A DNA stretch of 64,000 nt from contig NZ_JUQX01000034.1 in assembly GCF_001074565.1 (NCBI RefSeq), positions 1 to 64,000 on the forward strand, written 5' to 3'. The first letter of the stretch is position 1, and every line of letters begins with the position of its first letter. Origin of the DNA: Streptococcus pseudopneumoniae (GTDB lineage Bacteria > Bacillota > Bacilli > Lactobacillales > Streptococcaceae). Both the position numbers and the translations under genes were made by a program. Below the pieces are notes generated by a model. The model did no database searches, was not told the origin of the DNA, and worked only from the letters and a program-made list of their open reading frames with translations. Below, in pieces: positions 47,423-58,496 of this stretch.

Positions 47423-48022
47423 CTATTCTGTTCGAGTCTCAGCTAAATATATTCCCCATTCAGCTAATTCTGCAGGCAAATCATAAACAGTTTTTCCATT
47501 ACTCTCATAGATTTCAGAGATTCCTGGTGAGGTCTTAGAAAAAGTTTTCCAAGCTGTCACTAGTTCTTCTACAAATTGAATATTATGAGGTTCAAAAAAG
47601 TCATTAAATTTCGATAGTTCTTCACTATAAATTGTCACAACATTATAGCCATCAAGCATGATCTCATCATTACTTTGATGCCCACCAAATCCAAACTGAC
47701 TTAGTCCATCATTAATAAGCAAATCACCGTATCTAATCAACAGTGCTAGGCATTCCTCTCTTGAACAGCCATCAATATAATAAACATCCTTATGGGATTC
47801 TTTGATAATATTCTTTGCTACCACTTTTTCTCTATCAATACTGACAGGCAATTCCAAAATAAAAAACAAGGGTTCGTCATGAATCGCAATAAAGTGTTGA
47901 AAAACCTCTAATATTTTTTCTGCGTGTACATTCGCCATCAAATGATGTTCAGTTAACTTTGTAAATGATTCAAACAGATTTTCTACCAAGCTAACTTGGT
48001 GACCTTTTACTAAATTCAACAT
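47423..48022 (-). CDS. hypothetical protein (immunity-like)
   Basis: A 199-residue acidic cytoplasmic protein starting MLNLVKGHQVSLVENLFESF. The ATG at 48022 follows GGAGGACACATA; the longer frame from 48058 runs through that site and is not used. No motif is recognised. Size, acidity and a neighbourhood of similar orphan proteins suggest an immunity or contact-system protein. It lies between the decayed recombinase and the Gly-rich-protein operon, on the same strand, and ends 250 bases before that operon. Confidence 0.65.
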   Translation of the reverse strand: MLNLVKGHQVSLVENLFESFTKLTEHHLMANVHAEKILEVFQHFIAIHDEPLFFILELPVSIDREKVVAKNIIKESHKDVYYIDGCSREECLALLIRYGDLLINDGLSQFGFGGHQSNDEIMLDGYNVVTIYSEELSKFNDFFEPHNIQFVEELVTAWKTFSKTSPGISEIYESNGKTVYDLPAELAEWGIYLAETRTE

Positions 48023-48087
48023 TATGTGTCCTCCAGAGAATTTAAACAAAATCCACATTTATAATCTCATTATACCATTAAACACCT

Positions 48088-48118
48088 AAAAAGACTGCAA
48101 CTTCCCAGTCACAGTCTC
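48088..48118 (-). terminator. terminator beyond the recombinase remnant
   Basis: AGACTG / CAGTCT arms and TTTTT on the - strand, starting one base past the remnant stop; apparently kept from the lost element. Confidence 0.55.
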
Positions 48119-48560
48119 TTATAAATCTACCTCAGTTCCTTCAAGGAAAGTTACTACAATTTGTCCAGCTTCTGAAATACTGATGTGGGCTAGAACTTGA
48201 TTCATGATAACTCCATCAAATTTATCTAAATCCAGTATCTGATACATCTGCTTTGCATAGTGCTTATGGAGAAGATTTGCTCCATGCTCTAGCTTTTGCC
48301 ACGATATGATTGTTTAAACATCCAATCTGGCCTTTAATCCTATATCGATTATTACACTGCCAAACTGGCTGTTTCTCCCTGCTCGTGGTCTAGCCTTTCT
48401 GCTAAATAGTTCTCCAGATTCCCATCAAAATATTTTGCAGGTGAATGGGTTTTGTTCGCACTGGATAATGTAGAAATTGATATGGTTATCCTGCCGAAGC
48501 TGATCTTTCCCTTCCATCTCAAGTTGCACCAAATTCAAGCCTTCCACATTAATGATTTAT
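48119..48560 (-). pseudogene. decayed large serine recombinase (C-terminal part)
   Basis: This 585-base gene-free stretch holds fragments in different frames. From 48374 the frame reads KQPVWQCNNRYRIKGQIGCL then NNHI, a recombinase zinc-ribbon pattern (Trp-x-Cys ... Lys-Gly-x-x-Gly-Cys ... Asn). Another frame from about 48290 reads LEHGANLLHKHYAKQMYQIL and on through VTFLEGTEVDL to a stop at 48119, which fits the C-terminal tail of large serine recombinases. At least one frameshift and several stops separate them. The part from 48380 to 48560 is decayed beyond clear reading. It marks an old integrated element. Confidence 0.6.
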
Positions 48561-48589
48561 TCTTGATCACTTTCATATATCCACACTAA

Positions 48590-48618
48590 AGATAAAAGGT
48601 CACTGTTACCAGCGACCT
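48590..48618 (-). terminator. terminator of rlmCD
   Basis: GGTCGCTG / CAGTGACC arms (one G-T pair), 4-base loop, TTTT on the - strand. Confidence 0.8.
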
Positions 48619-48643
48619 CATATAGTCCTTCTATAAAATGTTT

Positions 48644-50011
<1,368 letters not shown>

Positions 50012-50023
50012 CTATTAGCCGAC

Positions 50024-50054
50024 AAAAAAAGACGGCAACATTTCTGTTACCATC
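50024..50054 (-). terminator. terminator of the DUF1002 gene
   Basis: Nine-pair stem (GATGGTAAC / GTTGCCGTC, two G-T pairs) followed by TTTTTTT on the - strand. Confidence 0.8.
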
Positions 50055-50073
50055 TATTATATCATGAAATGAC

Positions 50074-51048
50074 CTAAGCACCAAAACTCTTGAAGAAGTT
50101 GACAATGGCTTGCCAAAGAGAGCTAAAGAAGTTGCCCCCCTCTTCTAGCGCTTTATTGGCATCAAAGTTGAGATTGATATTTTTAAAACTATCTCCAGCT
50201 TGAGATACAATGCTTTCCTTGAGGTCATTTAGGGTTTTAGTGAAATCAGCATTGTTCAAAATGTCACTCTTTGAGAGGTTGAGGGCAAAATTGATGATGA
50301 TATTGACCTGGTTTCCTGTTATAACCTGATCGAGTTTGTAGTTTTTTAGCGTGTCTTCAACGATTTTGCGGACATCTTCTTCTGTCAGATTTCCTTTGGC
50401 TTCTTTTGCCTTTGCGATTCCTGCCTTGATATCTGCCAAAGCCACATTGAGCTTATTGGCATCGTAGCCTGACTTGTCCTTGTTTTCAGCATTGATATCG
50501 GACAAGGCTTTTAGTTCTTCTTGGGCCAAGTCCTTATTGGCTTGCGGTACTTTAGCACCATTGGCCTCTAACGAGTAGTAAATCCCAGCTAGGGCGCTCT
50601 CACCTGTAACTGGAATGGGTGCTGCAACTGTGATTTTGGCATGCTCAACTCCCAGCGTCACCGCTGCATTACGGTACATATCCTGCGTCACCTTGGTGAT
50701 ATTTTCAGGCGTTTCAATCTTGACCTCTAGAGGCGACTTATCACCTAACTTTTGAATCTTAGCTGACGAATAGAGCTGTAGGCTAGCATCATTAGCCACA
50801 TTCATGATTTTCGAATAGATATCAGGTGTCATAGTTTTGATATCTTTGGTGTCTTTTGATGCGTCATAGCCAAGTTTGCTAAGAGTTTGATTTTTCTGGT
50901 CTTCAGTTAGGGAAGAGCCTAGAACATATTCAGGTTGTACATAGGTTTCATCGATTACTTTTTGAACATCTGTTGCTGCGTGGACACTCGTCATAGCTGT
51001 TGCGGCCCACAATACTGCAGCGCTTGTTAGAAAGAGTTTCTTTCTCAT
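50074..51048 (-). CDS. DUF1002 secreted protein
   Basis: A 324-residue exported protein: signal peptide of about 25 residues (MRKKLFLTSAAVLWAATAM, cut near VHA-AT), then the DUF1002 domain (VQKVIDETYVQPEYVLGSSL). Residues about 190-235 are Lys/Glu/Asp-rich. The C-terminal tail LWQAIVNFFKSFG is amphipathic or membrane-bound. Bacillus YpuA is a relative. It is the last gene of the glyA-led unit, 87 bases after the pmp23-like gene, and ends in a strong terminator. Function unknown; a cell-envelope role is likely from its neighbour. Confidence 0.85.
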   Translation of the reverse strand: MRKKLFLTSAAVLWAATAMTSVHAATDVQKVIDETYVQPEYVLGSSLTEDQKNQTLSKLGYDASKDTKDIKTMTPDIYSKIMNVANDASLQLYSSAKIQKLGDKSPLEVKIETPENITKVTQDMYRNAAVTLGVEHAKITVAAPIPVTGESALAGIYYSLEANGAKVPQANKDLAQEELKALSDINAENKDKSGYDANKLNVALADIKAGIAKAKEAKGNLTEEDVRKIVEDTLKNYKLDQVITGNQVNIIINFALNLSKSDILNNADFTKTLNDLKESIVSQAGDSFKNINLNFDANKALEEGGNFFSSLWQAIVNFFKSFGA

Positions 51049-51135
51049 AGGATATTCCCTCCTTTACCTTTCTAGGGTAATAAAACAATCTTAAAGAAAA
51101 CTTATAGTGAAAAAACACCTGGTCAAACCAGATGC

Positions 51136-51738
51136 TTAGAAGAAATTAAAGAATTTCATGATGTACAAGTTAAAGCGTACCTGTCTCGAGTAGTAATAAT
51201 TTCCACCATTTTCATAGAGTTCTGTACCATGAAAGATAGAAATTGGGTTGATGTAGGTGTAGGTCTTCCCAGTGGTATTTCCAAGGATAGGAGCGACCGT
51301 TTCTCGGGAATAGCGTTTGGCTAATGCTAGTGTATTCTCCTTGCCATTCTGAGCGATAAAGTCTATATAGGCAGGTCCAAAATTATAGGCTTGAACGGCT
51401 GTCCAGACATCCACTCCTTTGTTTTGTGCAAGATAAAGGTTATCTGTTAGAGTTTGAATTCCTTGTCGAATACTAGCGGCATCATCATTAATGGTATTGG
51501 TTGTACCGCTAGCAGACTCACTAGACTGCATGACGTCCCGCTCTTTTCCTTTCGTTTCGGTATAAATCATGGCAAGCACTAACTCTTCATTGGCTGGAGT
51601 ATCTCTTTCACTAAGGATTTCCCGAACCATAGGTTGGTAGGTCATGACTTGCTTTACATCCTGACGAATGTGGTAGGCTTTGTATCCAGCAAAAAGAAGG
51701 ACTGCTAGCACTAGCATTCTTCTTATAAATTTAAACAT
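51136..51738 (-). CDS. pmp23: membrane-anchored lysozyme-like protein (Pmp23 type)
   Basis: A 200-residue protein with an N-terminal membrane helix (about 5-22, [16 protein letters not shown]) and an outside lysozyme-like domain. [19 protein letters not shown] carries the candidate catalytic Glu, and [14 protein letters not shown] is the second conserved segment, as in phage-type/CwlT lysozymes. The pneumococcal homologue Pmp23 helps stabilise the division ring. Its ATG overlaps the last base of the preceding stop. Position after glyA and the nucleoid-protein gene matches the pneumococcal order as I remember it. Confidence 0.8.
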   Translation of the reverse strand: MFKFIRRMLVLAVLLFAGYKAYHIRQDVKQVMTYQPMVREILSERDTPANEELVLAMIYTETKGKERDVMQSSESASGTTNTINDDAASIRQGIQTLTDNLYLAQNKGVDVWTAVQAYNFGPAYIDFIAQNGKENTLALAKRYSRETVAPILGNTTGKTYTYINPISIFHGTELYENGGNYYYSRQVRFNLYIMKFFNFF

Positions 51739-52712
51739 TATTTACTTTGAATATCCTCGATATTTTTGATTAAGATAGAATAGGTTCCATTGTCATTTTG
51801 GATAAACTCAACAGACTCTGCATCTTGATAGACGTTATTGGGAACGATGAGCTCGATTCCATTTGACAAAGAAAGTTTTTGGTTTTCAAATTTCTTGAGC
51901 TGACGACTGGCATCAATTTCATCAAACTGGACTGGTTCTGGTACGGCTTCCTTGACTTGGTCGATAAAGCTCAAACGAGCTGTCAGATTGTTGTCAAAAA
52001 GGTCATTAGCCAATTTTTCAGGCGACAATTCATTGCTTTCTTCAAGATTGTTGAAAATCGCTGATTTGACCTTGGATTGAAACTGAAAATCATCTGTATT
52101 AAAGGATTCTGCAATTCTCTGAGCCGTTTTTTCAAGCTCCTTGATGGATTTCTTGGGTGAAATATTAGGGGCGACAGCTAGGAGATTTTCTGAAAAATAG
52201 TTCAAGAAAGTCCCGTTGTACTTGATACGTTTTTCGATGAGATGGTACTTGCGACTTTGAAGATTGACCACCAAGGCCTCATCAGCCCCCGTTCCAAATC
52301 CAGGCAAGTTATTCTGAGTTAGCTTGATTGGATTATCAACTTCTCCCCCAAGGTGGGTCAAGGTTTCCCGTAGAGCAATTCGCAAGAAAGCGAAATGTTC
52401 CACGCCTTCTTTAGAAAATTGCACAAAAATCAAGTCATTGGTCTTTAGATTTTCAGAAATACTGAACTCCTCTTTCCAGAGATTAGCCAGTGTTACTGAT
52501 GTCTCCAATAAATCGTCAGTAATGTGATTGAAGAAGGGATTTTCTTCTTCGAAAATCCCAGTCTTGGCTTCATCTGAATACACACGTTCGATTTTTTTGC
52601 GTAGGTATTCTTCGATTTTTGGAGTAATATTGAGAAACTTATCCGCTAGGAACAACTCCGTATCATCTGAGCTGAACTGATGGATAATGGCTTTCTTAAT
52701 ATAAATGTCCAT
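51738..52712 (-). CDS. nucleoid-associated protein, YejK/NdpA family
   Basis: A 324-residue member of the 37-kDa nucleoid-associated protein family: [11 protein letters not shown] at the start, then [11 protein letters not shown] and [19 protein letters not shown] in the first half and [13 protein letters not shown] near the end. The start at 52712 gives the usual [11 protein letters not shown]; the reading from 52745 runs into glyA. The ribosome site GAGG lies a little far upstream, within the end of glyA. It is co-transcribed with glyA and pmp23. How it acts on DNA in streptococci is not known. Confidence 0.82.
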   Translation of the reverse strand: MDIYIKKAIIHQFSSDDTELFLADKFLNITPKIEEYLRKKIERVYSDEAKTGIFEEENPFFNHITDDLLETSVTLANLWKEEFSISENLKTNDLIFVQFSKEGVEHFAFLRIALRETLTHLGGEVDNPIKLTQNNLPGFGTGADEALVVNLQSRKYHLIEKRIKYNGTFLNYFSENLLAVAPNISPKKSIKELEKTAQRIAESFNTDDFQFQSKVKSAIFNNLEESNELSPEKLANDLFDNNLTARLSFIDQVKEAVPEPVQFDEIDASRQLKKFENQKLSLSNGIELIVPNNVYQDAESVEFIQNDNGTYSILIKNIEDIQSK

Positions 52713-52719
52713 AAAAGTA

Positions 52720-53976
52720 TTAGTCCTCGTATAATGGGAAGGCATCTGTCAACGCTTTGACTTCACTTCTCACTTCTTCTAATACAGCTTCATTTTCTGC
52801 ATTCTTAAGAGTTTTAATGATGAGTTCAGCCACTTTACGGCATTCTTCTTCACCAAATCCACGTGCAGTGATGGCTGCTGCTCCGATACGAATCCCACTT
52901 GTCTTGAATGGTGACAAAGTTTCGTAAGGGATTGAGTTTTTATTTAGGGTAATATTAACCTCATCCAGCAAGTTTTGAGCCACTTTTCCGTTCTCTACAA
53001 CTTTAGTCACATCCACTAGGAAGAGGTGGTTTTCAGTTCCGCCAGAAATGATACGGAAATCAGGGTCTTGCAAGAAGACAGCCGCCATAGCCTTGCTGTT
53101 TTTGATGACATTAGCAGCATATTCCTTGAAAGCCGGATCTAAAACTTCTTTGAAGGAAACAGCCTTAGCAGCAACAACATGCTCCAAAGGTCCACCCTGA
53201 ATACCAGGGAAAATAGCTGAATTGATTTTCTTAGCAAGTTCTTCGTCATTAGTCAAAATCAAACCACCACGAGGTCCACGAAGGGTTTTGTGGGTCGTTG
53301 TTGTTGTGATATGAGCGTATGGAACTGGACTTGGATGCAGACCAGCAGCGACCAAACCAGCGATATGAGCCATATCTACCATGAGCTTAGCCCCGACAGC
53401 GTCTGCGATTTCACGGAATTTTGAGAAGTCGATAATTTGAGAATAGGCTGAAGCACCAGCTACGATCAATTTTGGTTTTACTTCTTGGGCTTGTTTCAAG
53501 ATAGCATCAAAGTCCAAGAGTTCCGTTTCAGGATCCACACTATAAGAAATAAAGTTGTAGGTTTGACCAGAGAAGCTGACAGAAGCTCCGTGGGTCAAGT
53601 GTCCACCTGCTGCCAAATCCATCCCCATAACCGTATCACCTGGCTCAATCAAGGCCATGTAAGCCGCACAGTTGGCTTGGCTTCCTGAGTGAGGTTGAAC
53701 ATTGGCGAATTTAGCACCGAAAATTTCTTTTGCACGTTCAATAGCTAGAGTTTCCACCACGTCTACTACATCAGTCCCACCATAGTAACGGCGTCCTGGG
53801 TAGCCTTCGGCGTATTTATTCGTCAAGATAGACCCTTGAGCAGCCATTACAGCCTTGGAAACAACGTTTTCCGAAGCAATCAACTCAATGTTGTTTTGTT
53901 GGCGTTCTTCTTCTTTGGCAATAGCATTCCAGAGATCAGCATCGTATGCTTTAAAATCATCTTTGTCAAAAATCAT
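52720..53976 (-). CDS. glyA: serine hydroxymethyltransferase
   Basis: PLP enzyme of 418 residues that interconverts serine and glycine while loading tetrahydrofolate with a one-carbon unit. The PLP Lys is in [14 protein letters not shown] near residue 226. [11 protein letters not shown] and the [12 protein letters not shown] segment are typical. AGGAGAAGACC precedes the ATG. It heads the unit glyA - nucleoid protein - pmp23 - DUF1002 and follows a GNAT gene by 60 bases. Full family length with no anomalies. Confidence 0.97.
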   Translation of the reverse strand: MIFDKDDFKAYDADLWNAIAKEEERQQNNIELIASENVVSKAVMAAQGSILTNKYAEGYPGRRYYGGTDVVDVVETLAIERAKEIFGAKFANVQPHSGSQANCAAYMALIEPGDTVMGMDLAAGGHLTHGASVSFSGQTYNFISYSVDPETELLDFDAILKQAQEVKPKLIVAGASAYSQIIDFSKFREIADAVGAKLMVDMAHIAGLVAAGLHPSPVPYAHITTTTTHKTLRGPRGGLILTNDEELAKKINSAIFPGIQGGPLEHVVAAKAVSFKEVLDPAFKEYAANVIKNSKAMAAVFLQDPDFRIISGGTENHLFLVDVTKVVENGKVAQNLLDEVNITLNKNSIPYETLSPFKTSGIRIGAAAITARGFGEEECRKVAELIIKTLKNAENEAVLEEVRSEVKALTDAFPLYED

Positions 53977-54036
53977 AGGTCTTCTCCTTTATAGTGTAAC
54001 TGGTCCTTTAGTTTGGTTCTCCAATAAGAAAATAAA

Positions 54037-54468
54037 CTAAAAGATGCGAATAAACCGTTTCTGCATTTTATCACAGGTATAACCAACTTTTTCATAAAAT
54101 GCATGAGCACCCAGACGATGATCGGCAGAGTTTAAGCGGATAAACCCATAACCTCGTCTTTTTGCTTCTTGATCCAACCCTTGCAGTAAGCTTTTACCGA
54201 TACCTTGCCCTTGTGCTTGAGGTAAAACTGCTAAGGCTAAGATATTAAATCCTGCTTTGGAATAAAGGGATTCATAAACCTCAGCGTGGACATAGCCAAG
54301 TAGGACATGACTGGCTGCATCCTCATAGCCAAGTAGGAAATGATGGGAATCGTGAGACAGTCTAGCTAGTTGACTAGCCGTTTCCTCTGGACTAAAAGAA
54401 TAACCCAGAACCTCTTGGTTGATGTCACAAATGGCTTTCACATCTGTTTCTTGTATATCTCTTAGCAT
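54037..54468 (-). CDS. GNAT family acetyltransferase
   Basis: A 143-residue N-acetyltransferase. The acetyl-CoA loop QAQGQGIGKSLLQGL is near residues 76-90, preceded by the beta strand FNILALAVLP and followed by AHAFYEKVGY. The start at 54468 follows GAGGAGGAATGAG and directly abuts the tsaC stop. Family members acetylate proteins, small amines or ribosomal proteins; this one is not specifically identified. It belongs to the tdk-prfA-prmC-tsaC unit, where a GNAT gene is a regular companion. Confidence 0.85.
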   Translation of the reverse strand: MLRDIQETDVKAICDINQEVLGYSFSPEETASQLARLSHDSHHFLLGYEDAASHVLLGYVHAEVYESLYSKAGFNILALAVLPQAQGQGIGKSLLQGLDQEAKRRGYGFIRLNSADHRLGAHAFYEKVGYTCDKMQKRFIRIF

Positions 54469-54469
54469 C

Positions 54470-55072
54470 TCATTCCTCCTCAAAAGAAATCTCTGGCAAC
54501 TGAGCAAGAATATCTTCTCGCTTAATGGCTCCTTGGCGTAAGATTTTCACCTTGTCCCCAGACAAATCCAAAATAGTTGAATCCTGTCCAGTTAGAAAAG
54601 CATCGTCTTCCAGCCCCAAAACCTCTTGGTCAAAATCCTCTAGGATTTGATCAAAGGACACTCCACTTGCCTGACCTGAGATATTGGCAGACGGTCCAAT
54701 CAAGGGACCTGTCTCTCGAATCAAATCAAGGGTAATGGGGTGACTTGGCATCCGAAATCCAACAGTTGCAAGACCAGAATTGACCCAATAGGGAACTCTG
54801 TCATTGGCTTCGAGAATGATGGTCAAGGGACCTGGCAAGAAAGTCTCTACAAGTTTTTGAAGATAGGTTGGCTGATTCTTAGAAAAGTGCAAGATATCCT
54901 CTAGAGAAGCGACATTAAGATTGAGCGCCTTGTCTCTAGGACGACCTTTGAGTTGGTAAACATGGTTGACAGCTTTTTCATCTAAGGCCTTAGCAAAAAG
55001 ACCGTAAACCGTCTCTGTAGGCAGAACAACAGCTCCGCCCTTTTCCAACTCTTGTCTAATCCTGTCCATCAT
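54470..55072 (-). CDS. tsaC: L-threonylcarbamoyladenylate synthase
   Basis: Sua5/YwlC/TsaC-type protein of 200 residues that makes threonylcarbamoyl-AMP for the t6A37 modification of ANN-decoding tRNAs. KGGAVVLPTETVYGLFAKA at the start, KGRPRDKALNL and SANISGQASG are the signature segments. I begin at 55072, an ATG; a TTG at 55075 is also in frame. It overlaps the end of prmC by 17 bases. Length corresponds to the single-domain TsaC form without the Sua5 extension. Confidence 0.9.
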   Translation of the reverse strand: MMDRIRQELEKGGAVVLPTETVYGLFAKALDEKAVNHVYQLKGRPRDKALNLNVASLEDILHFSKNQPTYLQKLVETFLPGPLTIILEANDRVPYWVNSGLATVGFRMPSHPITLDLIRETGPLIGPSANISGQASGVSFDQILEDFDQEVLGLEDDAFLTGQDSTILDLSGDKVKILRQGAIKREDILAQLPEISFEEE

Positions 55073-55892
55073 CAACTACAACCATCCTATCTTGACCAAA
55101 TTGGTCCTTGAGTGTTCGTACTCGTTTTTTAGGAAGATGTTTCCTAAAAAGCGCAGGAACACTTTGACCTTGCTTGTATCCAATTTCAAGGTAAATCTTA
55201 CCACCATCTGTGAGATAGTCTTTTGCATCTTCCGCAATTCTGCGGTAAATAGCTAGGCCATCCTCATCTGCAAAGAGAGCTAGATGAGGCTCCGAATGTA
55301 AAACATTCAAACCGACTTCTAACTCATCTTCTCGAGAGATATAGGGTGGATTGGATACAATTATATCATATTTTTCAGAAATTTCTGCAAAACAATCAGA
55401 TTTTTTAAAAAATATATTAAGATTTTGATTGCTAGCATTCTCTGATGCAAGCTCTAAGGCATCTTGGGAAATATCTGCTGCTGTTACAGACCAATCTGGT
55501 CTGTTTTTAGCTAATCCAAGAGCTATGGCGCCACTTCCAGTCCCAATATCTAGGACATTAAGATTTTCCTCAGGATTTTCTGTGAGGATGAGTTCCACCA
55601 ACTCTTCTGTTTCTGGACGAGGAATCAAAACTCGCTCATCTACTTTTAACTGCATTCCAAAGAAATCTGTATGACCGATAATGTACTGGGCAGGTATATG
55701 TGCTGCTAATTTCTTGTAAATTTCCTCCACAAACTTTTTTTCTTCCTCTGTTACTTCTTTCTGAAGGGCAAAGACAAAGTCTGTAAAAGATAGATTTTTT
55801 AGGCTACGATAGACAAAAGAGAGGCTTTCAGCTTCCTCTCCTTGTTTGAACAACTCTTCTTCAAAATCTGAAAATAATTGAGCTAATTTCAT
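55056..55892 (-). CDS. prmC: release factor glutamine methyltransferase
   Basis: SAM-dependent methyltransferase (HemK) of 278 residues that methylates the Gln of the GGQ motif in release factors. The SAM motif DIGTGSGAIALGLA is near residue 115. The substrate motif NPPYIS lies near 184. It follows prfA, its substrate, by one base of overlap, the usual gene order. N-terminal helical domain of about 75 residues is present, so the protein is complete. Confidence 0.95.
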   Translation of the reverse strand: MKLAQLFSDFEEELFKQGEEAESLSFVYRSLKNLSFTDFVFALQKEVTEEEKKFVEEIYKKLAAHIPAQYIIGHTDFFGMQLKVDERVLIPRPETEELVELILTENPEENLNVLDIGTGSGAIALGLAKNRPDWSVTAADISQDALELASENASNQNLNIFFKKSDCFAEISEKYDIIVSNPPYISREDELEVGLNVLHSEPHLALFADEDGLAIYRRIAEDAKDYLTDGGKIYLEIGYKQGQSVPALFRKHLPKKRVRTLKDQFGQDRMVVVDDGQD

Positions 55893-56971
55893 TATTTGTT
55901 TAATTCTTCTAATTTTTGTGTTTGGTCATAAAGAACCAAGGCATCCACGACTTCATCCAATTTACCAGACAAGATGGTATCTAGTTTCTGGAGAGTCAAG
56001 CCGATACGGTGGTCTGTGACACGGTTTTGTGGGAAGTTATAAGTACGAATCCGTTCTGAACGGTCACCAGTACCGATAGTTGACTTACGCTCAGCGTCTT
56101 GTTCATCTTGAGCAATCTGAGCAAAATGGTCAGCAACACGCGCACGGATGATTTTCATGGCCTTCTCACGGTTTTTCTGCTGAGTACGTTCTTCCTGCAT
56201 CTCAACCTTGATATTGGTTGGCAAGTGAACGATACGAACAGCAGTCGCAACCTTATTGACGTTCTGTCCACCAGCACCCGATGCGTGGTAGATGTCAACA
56301 CGAAGGTCTTTTGGATCAATATCGTATTCAACTTCTTCAACTTCAGGCATGACAAGGACTGTCGCAGTTGATGTATGGACACGGCCTTGGCTTTCTGTCA
56401 CAGGGACACGTTGCACACGGTGAGCACCAGACTCATACTTGAGTTTAGAATAAACTGACTGACCAGAAACCATGGCAACCACTTCTTTGAAACCACCAAC
56501 ACCGTTCATAGAAGCTTCCATGACTTCAAAGCGCCACCCTTGAGCTTCCGCATACTTTTGGTACATAGTTAGAAGGTCTCCGGCGAAAAGTGCTGCTTCG
56601 TCTCCACCAGCTGCCCCACGAATTTCAAGGATGATGTTCTTGTCATCGTTTGGATCCTTTGGAAGAAGCAAGATTTTTAGTTTTTCTTCGTATTCTTCTT
56701 TTTCAGCCTTGGCATCCTTGAGCTCTTGCTTGGCCATTTCTTCCAAGTCCGCATCTCCGCCTGATTCTTTAATCATCTCTTCTGCATCAATGATGTTTTG
56801 GAGGACTTGTTTGTACTCACGGTAGGCTGTTACCGTATCACGAGTAGAAGCCTCTTCTTTTGAGAGCTCCATGAAACGCTTGGTGTCAGAAACCACATCC
56901 GGGTCACTAAGCAACTCTCCTAACTCTTCATAACGGTCTTCTACAGCTTGTAGTTGATCATAGATGTTCAT
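55892..56971 (-). CDS. prfA: peptide chain release factor 1
   Basis: RF1 of 359 residues, which ends translation at UAA and [18 protein letters not shown] near residue 232 contains the catalytic GGQ. The codon-recognition part shows a [13 protein letters not shown] segment with the RF1-type P-x-T environment. The C-terminal [15 protein letters not shown] stretch is conserved. GGAGAAAAA precedes the ATG. It is read after a GNAT gene (9-base gap) in the tdk unit. Confidence 0.96.
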   Translation of the reverse strand: MNIYDQLQAVEDRYEELGELLSDPDVVSDTKRFMELSKEEASTRDTVTAYREYKQVLQNIIDAEEMIKESGGDADLEEMAKQELKDAKAEKEEYEEKLKILLLPKDPNDDKNIILEIRGAAGGDEAALFAGDLLTMYQKYAEAQGWRFEVMEASMNGVGGFKEVVAMVSGQSVYSKLKYESGAHRVQRVPVTESQGRVHTSTATVLVMPEVEEVEYDIDPKDLRVDIYHASGAGGQNVNKVATAVRIVHLPTNIKVEMQEERTQQKNREKAMKIIRARVADHFAQIAQDEQDAERKSTIGTGDRSERIRTYNFPQNRVTDHRIGLTLQKLDTILSGKLDEVVDALVLYDQTQKLEELNK

Positions 56972-56980
56972 TTTTTCTCC

Positions 56981-57460
56981 TTAGTTCTCAATTGTTAAAT
57001 CATAGATTGCTACTACTTCGTTCTCAAATATTTCCCCAGTTTCTTTAAATCCATAACTGAGGTAACAAGATCTTGCATGTTCATTTTCTGGCTCATAAGA
57101 CAACCAAAGTTTATTGCCTAAACCTGCTGGCGCTGTTCGAACATAGTCTAGCACTTTATCCATAATTGGTTTAAAATATCCTTGATTTTGAAAATTCTTA
57201 TCAATCATAAAACGAAATAGTAAATAATTTCCACTCCTAATTCCGATCTTTTTATCATAAGCTATCATCACAAAACCTATAATTGCATTATTATCATAAA
57301 CTGCCAATGGAGCTACAAAATCTCCATTTTTAGTGTAGACGTATGCTTCAGCTAAACTAATTGCGTTGGTTGCAATGAATTGCTTTTGATATTCCTTGAC
57401 ATCCAAATTCAAAACATCAAAATAATTTTCCATTGTAACATCTCTTAGTTCAATTGTCAT
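56981..57460 (-). CDS. GNAT acetyltransferase, possibly polyamine type
   Basis: A 159-residue GNAT protein opening [19 protein letters not shown]. The cofactor region [19 protein letters not shown] lies near residues 83-101, though the usual Gly-x-Gly/Ala is replaced by [20 protein letters not shown] is the C-terminal motif. It resembles BltD/PaiA-like spermine/spermidine acetyltransferases of Bacillus, which would fit the polyamine operon elsewhere in the window, but substrate is uncertain. Its start lies inside the last codons of tdk (11-base overlap). Confidence 0.8.
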   Translation of the reverse strand: MTIELRDVTMENYFDVLNLDVKEYQKQFIATNAISLAEAYVYTKNGDFVAPLAVYDNNAIIGFVMIAYDKKIGIRSGNYLLFRFMIDKNFQNQGYFKPIMDKVLDYVRTAPAGLGNKLWLSYEPENEHARSCYLSYGFKETGEIFENEVVAIYDLTIEN

Positions 57461-58049
57461 AGTTATGCTCCTTGTTAGATGCTATCATTGGCGCAAAATA
57501 ATGTTTTCGGCAGACTGAGATATAGGTTTCATTTCCACCGATCTGAATTTGTTCGCCATCATAGACTGGCACACCATCGTGCGTACGCAACACCATAGTC
57601 GCCTTTTTCTTACAGTACTGACAAATGGTCTTGATTTCGTCAATCTTGTCTGCTAAGAGCAAGAGGTATTTGGAACCTTCGAACAATTCATTACGAAAGT
57701 CATTCTTCAAACCAAAAGCCATGACAGGTATGTCTAACTCATCAACAACACGAGCTAGGTCGTAAACATGGTGACGCTTGAGAAACTGGGCCTCATCAAC
57801 CAACACACAGTAAGGTTCTTCAGGTAAGTTTCGGATATAGCCGAAGATATCCGTCGTTTCCTCAATCGCAATGGCTGGGCGTTTCATGCCGATTCGACTC
57901 GACACATAGCCAACACCGTCACGCGTATCCAGAGCCGAAGTCATAATCACAACTCCCTTTCCTTGCTCCTCGTAGTTATAGGCCACTTTGAGAATCTCAA
58001 TCGTCTTACCAGAGTTCATGGTCCCATAACGATAATACAACTGTGCCAT
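57450..58049 (-). CDS. tdk: thymidine kinase
   Basis: Type II thymidine kinase of 199 residues for salvage of thymidine. P-loop [12 protein letters not shown] is at about residues 9-20, and VDEAQFL near 86 is the Walker B/catalytic Glu region. Four zinc Cys appear as CQYC and, after the lasso loop, CRKH with a second ligand nearby. The [13 protein letters not shown] lasso segment is intact. First gene of the tdk - GNAT - prfA - prmC - tsaC - GNAT unit, on the - strand, divergent from the tautomerase gene. Confidence 0.95.
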   Translation of the reverse strand: MAQLYYRYGTMNSGKTIEILKVAYNYEEQGKGVVIMTSALDTRDGVGYVSSRIGMKRPAIAIEETTDIFGYIRNLPEEPYCVLVDEAQFLKRHHVYDLARVVDELDIPVMAFGLKNDFRNELFEGSKYLLLLADKIDEIKTICQYCKKKATMVLRTHDGVPVYDGEQIQIGGNETYISVCRKHYFAPMIASNKEHNYDN

Positions 58050-58182
58050 GCTTCTATTTCACGTCCATTTCTAAATTTTTGCTACATTTTTGCTACATTA
58101 TAGTATATCATAATTTTCTGAAGCTTTAAACGGCAAAATGTGGTAAAATAGAAGAAATCAAAAACTAGTGGAGGAAGCTATT

Positions 58183-58365
58183 ATGCCATTTGTTCGCATC
58201 GATTTGTTTGAAGGACGTACGCTCGAGCAAAAGAAAGCTCTTGCTAAGGAGGTTACTGAAGCAGTTGTCCGCAACACAGGAGCACCTCAGTCTGCTGTTC
58301 ATGTCATTATCAACGACATGCCTGAAGGAACATATTTTCCTCAAGGTGAAATGCGTACCAAATAA
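58183..58365 (+). CDS. 4-oxalocrotonate tautomerase family enzyme
   Basis: A 60-residue tautomerase. The chosen start at 58183, after GGAGGAAG, places Pro directly behind the first Met (MPFVRIDLFEGRT), and this N-terminal Pro is the catalytic base of the family once Met is removed. Arg11 or Arg near 39 positions are of the usual kind. The longer frame from 58168 would bury the Pro and is rejected. Often named xylH or DmpI-like, but no aromatic degradation genes are near, so the natural substrate is unknown. Confidence 0.88.
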   Translation: MPFVRIDLFEGRTLEQKKALAKEVTEAVVRNTGAPQSAVHVIINDMPEGTYFPQGEMRTK

Positions 58366-58368
58366 GCA

Positions 58369-58396
58369 AGCTTAAGCGAATTTGCTTAGGCTTTTT
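58369..58396 (+). terminator. terminator of the tautomerase gene
   Basis: AGCTTAAGC / GCTTAGGCT nine-pair stem (one G-T) and TTTTT. Confidence 0.8.
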
Positions 58397-58496
58397 CAAT
58401 CTCCAAGTACATCCATTGAAGAAATGGTTTAAATTTGTTACAATTTGAAAAGAGGCTTGGAGATATTTCCAAGAAAAGTGTTTTAAAGGAAGAAAT

